64,000 nucleotides of DNA from Massiliimalia massiliensis (GTDB taxonomy: Bacteria; Bacillota; Clostridia; Oscillospirales; Ruminococcaceae). The notes beneath the pieces were generated by a model. The model saw only the letters and a list, made by a program, of their open reading frames with translations, was not told the origin of the DNA and searched no databases. Positions 33,086 through 41,580 of this stretch are shown piece after piece. The stretch is from contig NZ_FUHT01000003.1 in NCBI RefSeq assembly GCF_900155615.1, positions 682,001 through 746,000 of the forward strand, read 5' to 3'. A program made the translations under genes and the position numbers. Position 1 is the first letter of the stretch. Each line of letters opens with the position of its first letter.

Positions 33086-33802
33086 ATGGATACCCTTCGG
33101 GTGGAAGCAAAGGGTGTGCGGATGATCGCGCACCGGGGACTGAGCGGAATTGAGACGGAAAATACCGCCGCGGCCTTCATCGCTGCGGCGAACCGCAGCT
33201 ATTTCGGAATAGAAACTGACGTGCACAAAACAGCGGACGGGAACTATGTCGTGATCCACGACGATACGACCGGCAGGGTGGCGGAGAGGAACATTCCGGT
33301 TGAAGGCACTGCGCTGGCTGAACTGCGGAGACTGGCGCTGATAGACCGGGACGGCTCTACCCGGATTGATCTCAGGATTCCGACCTTGCAGGAATACCTG
33401 TCAATCTGCAGGAGATACCGAAAGGTTGGGGTGCTGGAATTCAAAAACAAATTTTCATCCGGTGAAATAGCGGAAATTTTGCAGATTATCCGAGAGGTAT
33501 ATGACCTGCAAAAAATGCTGTTCATTTCCTTTTCACTTTCCAACCTGTTAGAATTACGCCGGATTTTTCCGCAGGCTCGTGCAGAATATTTGGTTTCCGA
33601 GTGGGATGACCAGCTTTTGGAGCTTCTCCCTGCCCAACGGCTTGGCTTGGATATTGACTACCGTGTGCTTAACCGGGAGCTTGTAAAAAGGATTAAGCAA
33701 AAGGGAATCCTGCTGAATGCCTGGACCTGTGACGACACGGCGGATGCAAAGAAATTGATCCAATGGGGCGTTGATCAGATCACTACAAACATACTTGAAT
33801 AA
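33086..33802 (+). CDS. Glycerophosphodiester phosphodiesterase
   Basis: 238 residues, UgpQ-like, cytoplasmic (no signal peptide). Hydrolyses glycerophosphodiesters to glycerol-3-phosphate. The catalytic and metal residues appear in MIAHRGLSGIETENT, GIETDVH and VIHDDTTGR, with LEFKNK and the C-terminal NAWTCDD (W-T segment). AGGAGG precedes the ATG. Third gene of the pyk transcript. Confidence 0.94.
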   Translation: MDTLRVEAKGVRMIAHRGLSGIETENTAAAFIAAANRSYFGIETDVHKTADGNYVVIHDDTTGRVAERNIPVEGTALAELRRLALIDRDGSTRIDLRIPTLQEYLSICRRYRKVGVLEFKNKFSSGEIAEILQIIREVYDLQKMLFISFSLSNLLELRRIFPQARAEYLVSEWDDQLLELLPAQRLGLDIDYRVLNRELVKRIKQKGILLNAWTCDDTADAKKLIQWGVDQITTNILE

Positions 33803-33804
33803 AA

Positions 33805-33834
33805 CGGGGACGGATTTTTATTAATCCGTCCCCG
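33805..33834. terminator. Bidirectional terminator, GDPD gene / SDR gene
   Basis: CGGGGACGGATT pairs with AATCCGTCCCCG between convergent genes. Confidence 0.88.
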
Positions 33835-34611
33835 CTATTTCACGTTTAGGCTCCAGCCCTCGTCGTTATGGTAAATCATCTGTGTTGTCATCCCGCCGTC
33901 CACGATCATGCTCTGCCCGGTGATAAAGGAAGCCTGATCGCTACACAAAAACAGGACAGCCTGCGCGATATCCTGCGGATTCCCAACCCGCCCTGCCGGA
34001 TGCTGGAGCTGATCGGCAGGCTCATAGCAATCAAGCCGATGCCCGGAGTGGTATAGCCCGGTGTCAATCCAGCCGGGGTTTACGGCATTGACCCGAACCC
34101 TCCCCGCAAGGCTGACACTCAGCGCGTGGGTGAGGGAGGAAATCCCTCCCTTTGCCGCTGTATAGCTTTCTGTGTCCCGCTGGGACATCTGGGCACGGGT
34201 AGATGAAATATTGACAATGGAGGCTCCGTCTGCAAATAAATCAGAAAAAAGCAGGCTCAGATAGTAGGGCGCAGCGACACCGACTTTTTGGACATAGAGG
34301 AAGTCCTCATAGCTGCACCTGGAACAGATCCCTTTTTTGGACAGACAGGCGTTGTTTACCAGGAAGTCCACTTTTCCGAACCGTTCCCTGACCTGTGAGG
34401 CGAATCCTTCCAAAACAAGTTGTTCCGCCACATCGCCGGCGAAAAACAGAACCTTGCCGGGATAGGCTTCCGCAAGTTCACGTCCTCTCACCTCATCCGT
34501 ATCGATCACAGCAGCAAAAGCGTCCCGTTCCAGGAAATTCTGTGCAATGCATCGCCCAATTCCGTTGGCGCCTCCTGTGACTACGCAAATCTTGCCGGTA
34601 AATTCCATCAT
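33835..34611 (-). CDS. Short-chain dehydrogenase/reductase
   Basis: 258 residues, classical SDR: GGANGIG cofactor motif, NNAC, catalytic Ser in NISS and the YTAAK pair, and PGWIDTG after the active site. The C-terminal VDGGMT is typical of the FabG/sorbitol-6-P or glucose dehydrogenase-like group; the substrate is not predictable. GGAGGA precedes ATG 34611. Confidence 0.9.
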   Translation of the reverse strand: MMEFTGKICVVTGGANGIGRCIAQNFLERDAFAAVIDTDEVRGRELAEAYPGKVLFFAGDVAEQLVLEGFASQVRERFGKVDFLVNNACLSKKGICSRCSYEDFLYVQKVGVAAPYYLSLLFSDLFADGASIVNISSTRAQMSQRDTESYTAAKGGISSLTHALSVSLAGRVRVNAVNPGWIDTGLYHSGHRLDCYEPADQLQHPAGRVGNPQDIAQAVLFLCSDQASFITGQSMIVDGGMTTQMIYHNDEGWSLNVK

Positions 34612-34760
34612 GCTTTTCCTCCTCTTTGCTTTATTTTAACACGAAGGGTCTGTTTGTGCAATCCAGGTGAAATAGGTTGGTTGTTTTGACGAGAAAACAA
34701 ATCAAAATTTATGCAACTATACAAATATATGTATAATTATAAATTATTTCTGCGAATATA

Positions 34761-34788
34761 TTGCATAATTATTCGTTTTGTGTATAAT
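34761..34788 (+). promoter_or_regulatory. Promoter of the MGS-like small gene
   Basis: TTGCAT (34761-34766), 16-bp spacer, TATAAT (34783-34788) in an AT-rich stretch. Confidence 0.65.
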
Positions 34789-34838
34789 ATAGTTATAGAA
34801 CAAAAGAAACAAATCACCGGAGTAAAGGAGTGTCAGGT

Positions 34839-35027
34839 ATGAATAAAAAAGCATTGTTGTTGGGAAACAAATATCAGTCAATCGAAGTTGCGGAGCAGTT
34901 AATCGAAGAAGGGTATGACCTGTATGCTGAAAGCACGACGGCACTCTTTTTGAATCAAAATATGATTCCGACAAGCTCGTTCTTCAATAAAGGGTTTTTC
35001 CAATTTGACTATGTTGTGCAGGTCTGA
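34839..35027 (+). CDS. 62-residue protein resembling part of an MGS-like domain
   Basis: MNKKALLLGNKYQSIEVAEQLIEEGYDLYAES then TTALFLNQNMIP. The pattern of a loop, an amphipathic helix, GYDLYA, then a T-A-x-FL helix and a following strand resembles the methylglyoxal-synthase-like fold found at the ends of CarB and PurH, but only about half of that domain is present. AGGAGTG precedes ATG 34839. It has its own promoter and terminator, so it is not simply a truncation by the IS behind it. Family and function not established. Confidence 0.6.
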   Translation: MNKKALLLGNKYQSIEVAEQLIEEGYDLYAESTTALFLNQNMIPTSSFFNKGFFQFDYVVQV

Positions 35028-35040
35028 TTGTCCTGTTCCC

Positions 35041-35070
35041 AAAAGCCGCCGGTTTCCCGGCGGCTTTTTT
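35041..35070 (+). terminator. Terminator of the MGS-like small gene
   Basis: AAAAGCCGCCGG-TTTC-CCGGCGGCTTTTTT; IS200 copy 3 begins directly after the T run. Confidence 0.9.
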
Positions 35071-35822
35071 ATTAGTGTCTTTAGACGGTTGAGTGCCAGC
35101 GGCACGAAACAGAAAACCACCCGCTATGCGGGTGGGAAACAAAAGGTTAAACCAAAAAAATCACCTTTCGTGGTACAATAAGATGTTCAAGCTTATTGCA
35201 AAAAAAGAAAGGTGATTTTAATGGCAAATAAAACAAACAGTTTATCACACACAAAATGGATGTGTAAGTACCACATAGTGTTCATACCGAAATACCGAAG
35301 AAAAGCGATATACGGACAGTATAGAGTGGATTTGCAGAAAATCATAAGAACACTGTGTAAATACAAAGGAGTAGAAATACTGGAAGGAAATATGATGCCT
35401 GACCATGTACATCTGCTTTTAAGTATACCACCAAAAATAAGTGTGTCAAGTTTCATGGGATACTTGAAAGGAAAAAGTGCGTTGATGATGTTTGATAAAC
35501 ATGCAAATCTAAAGTATAAGTATGGGAACAGACATTTCTGGGCAGAGGGGTACTATGTAAGTACAGTAGGACTCAATGAGGCAACCATACGGAAATACAT
35601 AGAGGAACAGGAAAAGCACGATATAGCACTGGATAAATTGAGTGTAAAAGAGTATGAAGACCCTTTTAAGGGTAGCAGGTAGTACGAACGCCCTTTAAGG
35701 GGCGGCAAAAGCGGCAAAGGCAATAGGCTTGAACAAAGAGAAAGCCAGCGTCTTTAGGCGCTGGTCGGTATCTGCCCCTTATAGGGGCGAGCAAACCACC
35801 CGTTTGACGGGTGGTTATGATT
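35071..35822 (+). mobile_element. IS200-type insertion sequence, copy 3
   Basis: Same 752-bp unit as at 82-833. Its right end is only six bases from the -35 of the Tet(M)-like gene, which remains complete. Confidence 0.93.
35221..35682 (+). CDS. tnpA: IS200/IS605-family transposase TnpA, copy 3
   Basis: 153 residues, identical to the copies at 232 and 29827; catalytic HVH and Tyr126 intact. Confidence 0.95.
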   Translation: MANKTNSLSHTKWMCKYHIVFIPKYRRKAIYGQYRVDLQKIIRTLCKYKGVEILEGNMMPDHVHLLLSIPPKISVSSFMGYLKGKSALMMFDKHANLKYKYGNRHFWAEGYYVSTVGLNEATIRKYIEEQEKHDIALDKLSVKEYEDPFKGSR

Positions 35823-35828
35823 TCTATC

Positions 35829-35857
35829 TTGATTCTGAAAAGGAAGTGAGATATACT
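35829..35857 (+). promoter_or_regulatory. Promoter of the Tet(M)-like GTPase gene
   Basis: TTGATT (35829-35834), 17-bp spacer, TATACT (35852-35857). The transcript would have a leader of only about 25 nt. Confidence 0.75.
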
Positions 35858-35887
35858 GAAAATAAGCAAAAAGGAGAAGAAAAACAG

Positions 35888-37840
35888 ATGAACCAGACGA
35901 TTGGGATTTTAGCGCATGTTGACGCGGGGAAAACTACCTTTGCGGAACAGCTTTTATATCATACGGGCAGTATTCGGAGGTTTGGCCGCGTCGACCATCA
36001 GGATACCTTTTTGGATACCCACCGGATCGAAAGGCAGAGGGGAATTACTATTTTTTCCGGACAGGCTGTTTTCTCCGCGGGAGGAAAATCCTTTGACCTG
36101 CTGGATACGCCGGGACATGCTGATTTTTCAGCGGAAATGGAGCGTGCGGTGCAGGTGATGGACTATGCAGTCTTGATTGTAAGCTGTGTGGAGGGTGTGC
36201 AGGGTCATACGGAAACCGTCTGGCGGATTCTTGCCCAACATTGTGTTCCGGTTTTTTTCTTTCTAAACAAAACCGACCGGGAGGGAGCCGACCCCAGCCG
36301 AGTGCTCGATGAAATCCGCCGCAGACTGACAAAAGACGCAGTCTGTTTTGACGGAATTGCGGACGGGAAACTGCCGGATCTTGCCGTAGAAGCGGTGGCA
36401 GAACGGGATGACCGGCTTCTGGAGTACTATCTGGAAAACGGTTACCAGCCCGAGGAATGGGATAAGGCCGCCGTCCGGTTGATCAGAGAACGGAAGCTGT
36501 TTCCCTGCCTGAGCGGCTCGGCGCTTCAGGATCAGGGAATTGATCTGTTTTTAGAATGCCTTGTACGGTGGACGGAAACAGCTTATGATGCGTCAGCACC
36601 CTTCTGCGCTGATGTTTATAGGGTGCGGTATGACGAAAAAAAGATCCGCAGGACCTATCTGAAAATTCGGAGCGGAACATTGAGAGCAAAGGACGAGATT
36701 GCGGTTCGCGGCGGAGAAGGGACCTGCTTTGAAAAGGTGAATGAGTTGCGGGTGTGCCACGGTGACAAGGCTCAGCCTGCGGCCGAAGTGGGAGCGGGCG
36801 CTCTGTGTGTTGTGAGCGGGCTCAGCCTTCCGAAATGCGGAGACCGGATTGGAAGCGAGTTTTCCTCCGCTTATTTTGAGATGAAGCCGATGCTGACTGC
36901 CCGGGTGGTCTTTGACGAAGGGACATATCATCCGCGCGCTGTTCTTGAACAGCTTCGTATTCTGGAGGAAGAGGATCCGATGCTGCAGGTGGCGTGGGAT
37001 GAAGAACTGCAGGAGATCAGTCTGCGCGTGATGGGCGAAATCCAGCTTGAAATACTCAAAGCATTGATTGCAGAACGGTTTTCCCTGGATATCCGTTTCG
37101 GGGAATGCCGGATCTTATATCAGGAAACTTTGGAGGAACCGGTAATCGGATGCGGGCATTTTGAACCGCTGCGGCATTATGCAGAGGTGCATCTCCGGCT
37201 GGAACCAAACAAACGGGGAGAAGGGATCCGTTTTGCCTCCGAATGCTCCCAGGATGTGCTGGACGGAAACTTTCAAAACCTAATCCGCACCCATGTGTTC
37301 GAAAAGATACATCGGGGCGTGCTGACGGGCGCGCCGCTTACCGACATAAAGATCACTCTCCTGACCGGGCGGGCGCATTTGAAGCATACCGAGGGCGGCG
37401 ATTTTCGGGAAGCGACCTACCGCGCGATCCGGCAGGGCCTCCGCAAAGGGAAAAGCGTTCTCCTGGAACCGTATTACCGGTTTACGATTGACGCGCCGGA
37501 TCACTGCGTGGGAAGATTGATTGCAGACATCCAGCGCTTTTCCGGGAGCTTTGACCCGCCGAGGCTTGACGGGCATACTGTCCGGCTGACTGGGCGTGCT
37601 CCGGTTTCAGAGCTGCGGGGATACCAGAGGGAGCTGATCTCCCTGACAGGCGGTTCCGGCAGCCTGAACCTTACTTTTGACGGATATGAGCCCTGCCATA
37701 ACCAGCAGGAAGCGATAGAGCAGGCTGGGTATGACCCGGATCATGATGCAGCCAATACAGCCGATTCTGTTTTTTGTTCTCACGGTGCAGGATATCCCGT
37801 AAGATGGCAGGAAGCAGACGGCTATATGCATTGTAAATAG
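35888..37840 (+). CDS. Tet(M)/Tet(W)-like ribosomal protection GTPase
   Basis: 650 residues, an EF-G-like translational GTPase of the tetracycline ribosomal-protection family in length and layout. P-loop AHVDAGKTT, RGITIFSGQ (switch I), DTPGHADF, and NKTD (G4), then the beta-barrel, domain III (QLRILEEEDPML), domain IV and a C-terminal segment ending HGAGYPVRW. It is divergent from the named Tet proteins I can recall, so resistance is possible but not shown; many gut Clostridia carry such chromosomal relatives. No long attenuator leader as in tet(M). ATG 35888 follows AAGGAG. Confidence 0.82.
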   Translation: MNQTIGILAHVDAGKTTFAEQLLYHTGSIRRFGRVDHQDTFLDTHRIERQRGITIFSGQAVFSAGGKSFDLLDTPGHADFSAEMERAVQVMDYAVLIVSCVEGVQGHTETVWRILAQHCVPVFFFLNKTDREGADPSRVLDEIRRRLTKDAVCFDGIADGKLPDLAVEAVAERDDRLLEYYLENGYQPEEWDKAAVRLIRERKLFPCLSGSALQDQGIDLFLECLVRWTETAYDASAPFCADVYRVRYDEKKIRRTYLKIRSGTLRAKDEIAVRGGEGTCFEKVNELRVCHGDKAQPAAEVGAGALCVVSGLSLPKCGDRIGSEFSSAYFEMKPMLTARVVFDEGTYHPRAVLEQLRILEEEDPMLQVAWDEELQEISLRVMGEIQLEILKALIAERFSLDIRFGECRILYQETLEEPVIGCGHFEPLRHYAEVHLRLEPNKRGEGIRFASECSQDVLDGNFQNLIRTHVFEKIHRGVLTGAPLTDIKITLLTGRAHLKHTEGGDFREATYRAIRQGLRKGKSVLLEPYYRFTIDAPDHCVGRLIADIQRFSGSFDPPRLDGHTVRLTGRAPVSELRGYQRELISLTGGSGSLNLTFDGYEPCHNQQEAIEQAGYDPDHDAANTADSVFCSHGAGYPVRWQEADGYMHCK

Positions 37841-37857
37841 AAAATGAGGTGAAGAAA

Positions 37858-38370
37858 ATGAAAGACTATTTTTCTCTGATCTGCGACCGGCAGAGCTGCC
37901 GGGACTATGCTGACAGGCCGATTGAAAAGGAAATCCTTTTCAAATGTGTCGAAGCGGCGGGACTGGCTCCCTCCGCAAGGAACTGCCAGCCCTGGCGGTT
38001 TACTATTGTAAACCGTCCCGATCTCTGCAAAAGGATTGCAGCCTGTGCTCAGGAAGAAGGCTTCAACCAATTTACCGACCATTGCCCTGCCTTCATTGTC
38101 GTACAGCCTGAGATTGGCAGCGCTACGGCTGAGAAGTGGCACCGCTTTGATTTGGGACTGGCTGTGATGCAGCTTTGCCTGGCAGCGGAGGACTTGGGTG
38201 CGGCGACCTGTATCATGGGTTCCATTGGTGAGGAGCACCTGGTTAAGACGTTGGGGTTGTCTCCCGATGCGCCGCCTGTTGTGGTGGTGGCAATCGGTTA
38301 TGCCGCGACGCCGGAGCATAGGCCGAAAATCAGGAAGCAGGCCGGGGATTACGTGACGTATTTGGGATAA
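37858..38370 (+). CDS. Nitroreductase-family FMN protein
   Basis: 170 residues, a small member of the FMN-dependent nitroreductase fold. CDRQSCRDYADRPI at the N-terminus binds FMN phosphate, followed by APSARNCQPWRF and the GLAVMQLCLAAEDLG helix. Substrate unknown. ATG 37858 follows GAGGTGA; the GTG at 37849 belongs to that site. It starts 17 bp after the GTPase gene and is likely co-transcribed. Confidence 0.9.
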   Translation: MKDYFSLICDRQSCRDYADRPIEKEILFKCVEAAGLAPSARNCQPWRFTIVNRPDLCKRIAACAQEEGFNQFTDHCPAFIVVQPEIGSATAEKWHRFDLGLAVMQLCLAAEDLGAATCIMGSIGEEHLVKTLGLSPDAPPVVVVAIGYAATPEHRPKIRKQAGDYVTYLG

Positions 38371-38385
38371 CAGGAGGTTTCAACA

Positions 38386-38820
38386 ATGAAAAAATTTGTT
38401 CAGGAATTTAAAGAATTTGCATTGCGCGGCAATGTGATGGATTTGGCAGTCGGTGTTATCATCGGTGCCGCTTTTCAAGCAATCGTTCAGTCGTTGGTCA
38501 ACGATATCCTTTCTCCGCTTTTGGGACTGTTCGGCAGTACGGCTCTGCAGGATAAAGCAATTAATGTCCTTGGCGTGGATCTGAAATACGGGGCCTTTAT
38601 TACAGCGGTAATCAACTTTGTGATTATGGCATTGCTGATCTTCCTTCTGGTAAAGGGAATGAATAAGCTTGCCGGTCTTGGCAAGAGAAAAGAGGAAGAA
38701 GCGCCTGCCGCTCCGGTGACAAAGGCTTGCCCATATTGCTGCAGTGAGATCCCGATCGAAGCGACCCGCTGCCCGCACTGTACTTCTGTATTAGAAGCGG
38801 AAGCAGCAGACGAAACATAA
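38386..38820 (+). CDS. mscL: Large-conductance mechanosensitive channel with zinc ribbon
   Basis: 144 residues. An emergency pressure valve: the first helix [23 protein letters not shown] and second helix [21 protein letters not shown] are typical of MscL. After the acidic cytoplasmic helix comes a zinc-ribbon tail, [18 protein letters not shown], a form seen in Firmicutes. GGAGG precedes the ATG. Confidence 0.96.
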   Translation: MKKFVQEFKEFALRGNVMDLAVGVIIGAAFQAIVQSLVNDILSPLLGLFGSTALQDKAINVLGVDLKYGAFITAVINFVIMALLIFLLVKGMNKLAGLGKRKEEEAPAAPVTKACPYCCSEIPIEATRCPHCTSVLEAEAADET

Positions 38821-38823
38821 CAC

Positions 38824-38858
38824 GAGAAAGGAGCGCATGAATCATGCGTTCCTTTCTC
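38824..38858 (+). terminator. Hairpin after mscL
   Basis: GAGAAAGGA and CGCAT pair with ATGCG and TCCTTTCTC; a T-rich stretch follows less closely. Confidence 0.65.
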
Positions 38859-38920
38859 TGTATATTTCCTTTTCTGACGGAGAAAATAAGAAAAACGACT
38901 GGAAAGGAATGGACTATAAC

Positions 38921-39349
38921 ATGGATGAAACGACGAAATTGTTTCAGTTTATTTATGAAAATGCAACGATGGGGAAAGACACAATCAAGCATTTGCTGAC
39001 TGTGACAGAGGAGAAAAAAATGGAGGATTTGCTGACAGATCAGCTATCCGCTTATGGAGAAATCAGCGATCAGGCAAGAAGAGAATTGGAAAAGAGAAAT
39101 GCCAAGGCCGAAAAGGTAGGGCCTCTGACCAAGATGTCCTCTGACATTATGATTGACTTTAATCTGATTAAAGACCGTTCTTCCTCTCATCTTGCCGAGA
39201 TGATGACGCAGGGGAGCACGATGGGGATTGTTGAGATTACAAAGCAGCTCAGGCAATGCCCGCATGCAGATACCCAGGCGCATAAGCTGGGCAACCGTCT
39301 TTTGAAGATGGAAGAGACAAAAATTGAGGATTTGAAAGCATATCTCTGA
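38921..39349 (+). CDS. All-helical protein of unknown function
   Basis: 142 residues, no membrane segment, predicted by eye as four long amphipathic helices (KLFQFIYENATMGKDTIKHLL; EKKMEDLLTDQLSAYGEISDQARRE...; SHLAEMMTQGSTMGIVEITKQL; AHKLGNRLLKMEETKIEDLKAYL), suggesting a ferritin-like or DUF2383-like bundle. No clear metal-binding EXXH set, so ferritin activity is not claimed. ATG 38921 follows AAAGGAATGG; ATG 38912 is too close to that site. Confidence 0.7.
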   Translation: MDETTKLFQFIYENATMGKDTIKHLLTVTEEKKMEDLLTDQLSAYGEISDQARRELEKRNAKAEKVGPLTKMSSDIMIDFNLIKDRSSSHLAEMMTQGSTMGIVEITKQLRQCPHADTQAHKLGNRLLKMEETKIEDLKAYL

Positions 39350-39366
39350 TGGGAATGATAAAATTA

Positions 39367-39405
39367 GGAGAGACGCTGCGGAATATCCGCAGCGTCCCTC
39401 CTTTA
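39367..39405. terminator. Bidirectional terminator before rhaD
   Basis: GGAG-GACGCTGCGG pairs with CCGCAGCGTC-CTCC, then CTTTATT; it ends both the helical-protein gene and the rha operon. Confidence 0.85.
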
Positions 39406-39425
39406 TTAAAGCAAACGTGTACGCA

Positions 39426-40244
39426 TTATCTTGGTTCAAGCCATCCTTCGCGGGGCTTGACATGGAAAGCATCTGCAATCTGCCAAAGCTGATCATCCGT
39501 GATTGATTGCAGGATTGGCCGGGTCATAATCTTAATGTAAATTTCGGCGGCCTTTTCAACTGTTTCAATCAGCCCGAACGCCTCGTCGATATCCCGCCCG
39601 GTACCGAAAATTCCATGCTGTCCCCAGACCACCAGCCGGAATTCCTTCATTTTATCGGCGGTCACCCTTCCGATTTCATCTGTACCGCAGAGCATCCAAG
39701 GGAGTACGGCAACGCCGTCCGGAAATACTACCATGCATTCTGTACACATCCGCCACAGCGTGCGGGTGAATTCCCGTTCGGTCAGGTCATGTACAAAGGT
39801 CATGGCGATTACGTTGGTAGCATGGGTATGGATGACAACCCGATGAAGCGGGTCGGCCTTTAACCGTTCAATATGGGTCATAAAATGGGCGGAAAGCTCG
39901 CTGGTCGGTCTGCCGCCGTCGGCGTATCCCCAGATAAGATCGACGCCTTTTCCGTCCTCCCGTACTCTGAGCAGGCCGAGATTGTTTTCCGGATCGTCAT
40001 AGACGTTTTTAAAGTACTTTCCCGTACCCGTCACGACAAAATAGCGTCCGGCCAGCTCGCCTGCGTCAAACTCCATTGGAATGAAACGAATCGTCTTGCT
40101 GGTGTCAAAATAGCTTTCTGCTTCTTCCTCCGACATGATACAGCTAATATTTCCGCCGTTGCGCTCATCCCAGCCCAACCGGTACAGGTTTTGCGCGAGA
40201 AGGCGTATTTCGCGGATCAGAGGAGCTTCTTTGATACAATTCAT
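39426..40244 (-). CDS. rhaD: L-rhamnulose-1-phosphate aldolase
   Basis: Zinc class II aldolase of 272 residues that splits rhamnulose-1-phosphate into DHAP and lactaldehyde. GGNISC near the N-terminus, the VIHTHATNVIAM zinc His pair, and WGQHGIFGTG with a further His fit RhaD. Last gene of rhaB-rhaA-rhaD, 16 bp after rhaA. AAAGGAATC lies upstream of the ATG. Confidence 0.95.
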   Translation of the reverse strand: MNCIKEAPLIREIRLLAQNLYRLGWDERNGGNISCIMSEEEAESYFDTSKTIRFIPMEFDAGELAGRYFVVTGTGKYFKNVYDDPENNLGLLRVREDGKGVDLIWGYADGGRPTSELSAHFMTHIERLKADPLHRVVIHTHATNVIAMTFVHDLTEREFTRTLWRMCTECMVVFPDGVAVLPWMLCGTDEIGRVTADKMKEFRLVVWGQHGIFGTGRDIDEAFGLIETVEKAAEIYIKIMTRPILQSITDDQLWQIADAFHVKPREGWLEPR

Positions 40245-40260
40245 GTTGATCGATTCCTTT

Positions 40261-41517
40261 CTAGCGTTTTCTCAAAACATCCGCTTCGTATTGACGGATT
40301 TCATCAAACCAGGCGGTTCCGCTGGGAACACCCATCTGGGCGCAGTAGTAATCCCATACCGCGCCGAAGGGATAGGTTTTATATTCTTCGGTCAGGGCCA
40401 GACGGGAGGTGTAGTCTCCGTCCAGTTCAAGCTGCTTTAAGGTGCCGGTCGGTTCCAGCAAGGCGCGGAGCAGGGCCTTTAAAAGGTTTCTTGTTCCGAT
40501 GACCCAGGCGGCGACCCGGTTGATGCTGGCGTCAAAGAAGTCCAGTCCGATATGAGTACGCTCCAGAAGCCCGCCGCGCACGAGAGACTGTGCGATTGCG
40601 TTGAGCTCGTCATCGAAGATGACCACATGGTCGGAATCCCATCTAACCGGGCGGCTGACATGGAGAAGAAGCTCCTTTGTATAGAGCAGAACAGATGGGA
40701 TTTTATCCGAGATAACCTCGGTCGGGTGGAAATGTCCGGCGTCGAGGCAATATGCCTTGCCGCGGGATACTGCGTAGCCCAGGCAGAATTCATTGGAACC
40801 GACGGTATAGCTTTCCGCACCTATCCCAAACACCTTGCTTTCGACTGCGTCCAGGTTATACTGGGGATCCATCGGCTCGGAAAAGACCTCGTCCAGGGCG
40901 GTCATCATCCGATGCCGCGGCGCTTCCCGGTCAATCGGGATATCCTTGTAGCCGTCCGGGAACCAATAATTGGTGACGCATTTCTGTCCGAGCTCCCTGC
41001 CGAAATAATCTCCGATGCGGCGGGAACGCTTGCAGTGTTCAATCCAAAATTCGCGCACCTTCTCGTCCGCGCTCGAGATGGTAAAGCCGGTATCAGCCAT
41101 GGGATGGGAGAAGCAGGTTGGGTTAAAATCAAGGCCCAGCCCCTGCGCCTTTGCCCAGTTGACCCAGCTTTCAAAATGTTTCGGTTCGATTTCATCGAGA
41201 TCAATTTTTTCCTCTGTATCCGCATAAATTGCATGCAGGCTCAGCTTGTGTTTTCCGGGGATGCAGGACAATGCCTTTTCGATGTCCTGCCGCAGTTCCT
41301 TGATATTGGTAGCTTTTCCCGGATAGTTTCCAGTAACCTGGATCCCTCCGGTCAGGGCATTGTCCTGGAACAGGAACCCGTTGATATCGTCGCCCTGCCA
41401 GCAATGGAGTGAAACCTTGATCTGTTTGAGCTGCTCCATTGCCTTTTCAGTGTCTACACCGATTGCGGCATACTGTTCTTTTGCAAGCTCATATGCTTGC
41501 CGCAGTTTTTCGTTCAT
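40261..41517 (-). CDS. rhaA: L-rhamnose isomerase
   Basis: Converts L-rhamnose to L-rhamnulose; 418 residues, usual length. [10 protein letters not shown] at the N-terminus, [19 protein letters not shown], the metal region [11 protein letters not shown], and [10 protein letters not shown] with catalytic residues are intact. AAAGGATGG is the ribosome site. Middle gene of the operon. Confidence 0.97.
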   Translation of the reverse strand: MNEKLRQAYELAKEQYAAIGVDTEKAMEQLKQIKVSLHCWQGDDINGFLFQDNALTGGIQVTGNYPGKATNIKELRQDIEKALSCIPGKHKLSLHAIYADTEEKIDLDEIEPKHFESWVNWAKAQGLGLDFNPTCFSHPMADTGFTISSADEKVREFWIEHCKRSRRIGDYFGRELGQKCVTNYWFPDGYKDIPIDREAPRHRMMTALDEVFSEPMDPQYNLDAVESKVFGIGAESYTVGSNEFCLGYAVSRGKAYCLDAGHFHPTEVISDKIPSVLLYTKELLLHVSRPVRWDSDHVVIFDDELNAIAQSLVRGGLLERTHIGLDFFDASINRVAAWVIGTRNLLKALLRALLEPTGTLKQLELDGDYTSRLALTEEYKTYPFGAVWDYYCAQMGVPSGTAWFDEIRQYEADVLRKR

Positions 41518-41580
41518 GAATTTCCATCCTTTCTATTTGGGTATAGCCTCTGAAGCTTGAAAGGAATTCCGTTTCAAACC

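Noticed and set aside
40552-41412. Plus-strand open frame of 286 codons opposite rhaA
   Set aside because: Shadow of rhaA, which is conserved over its whole length.
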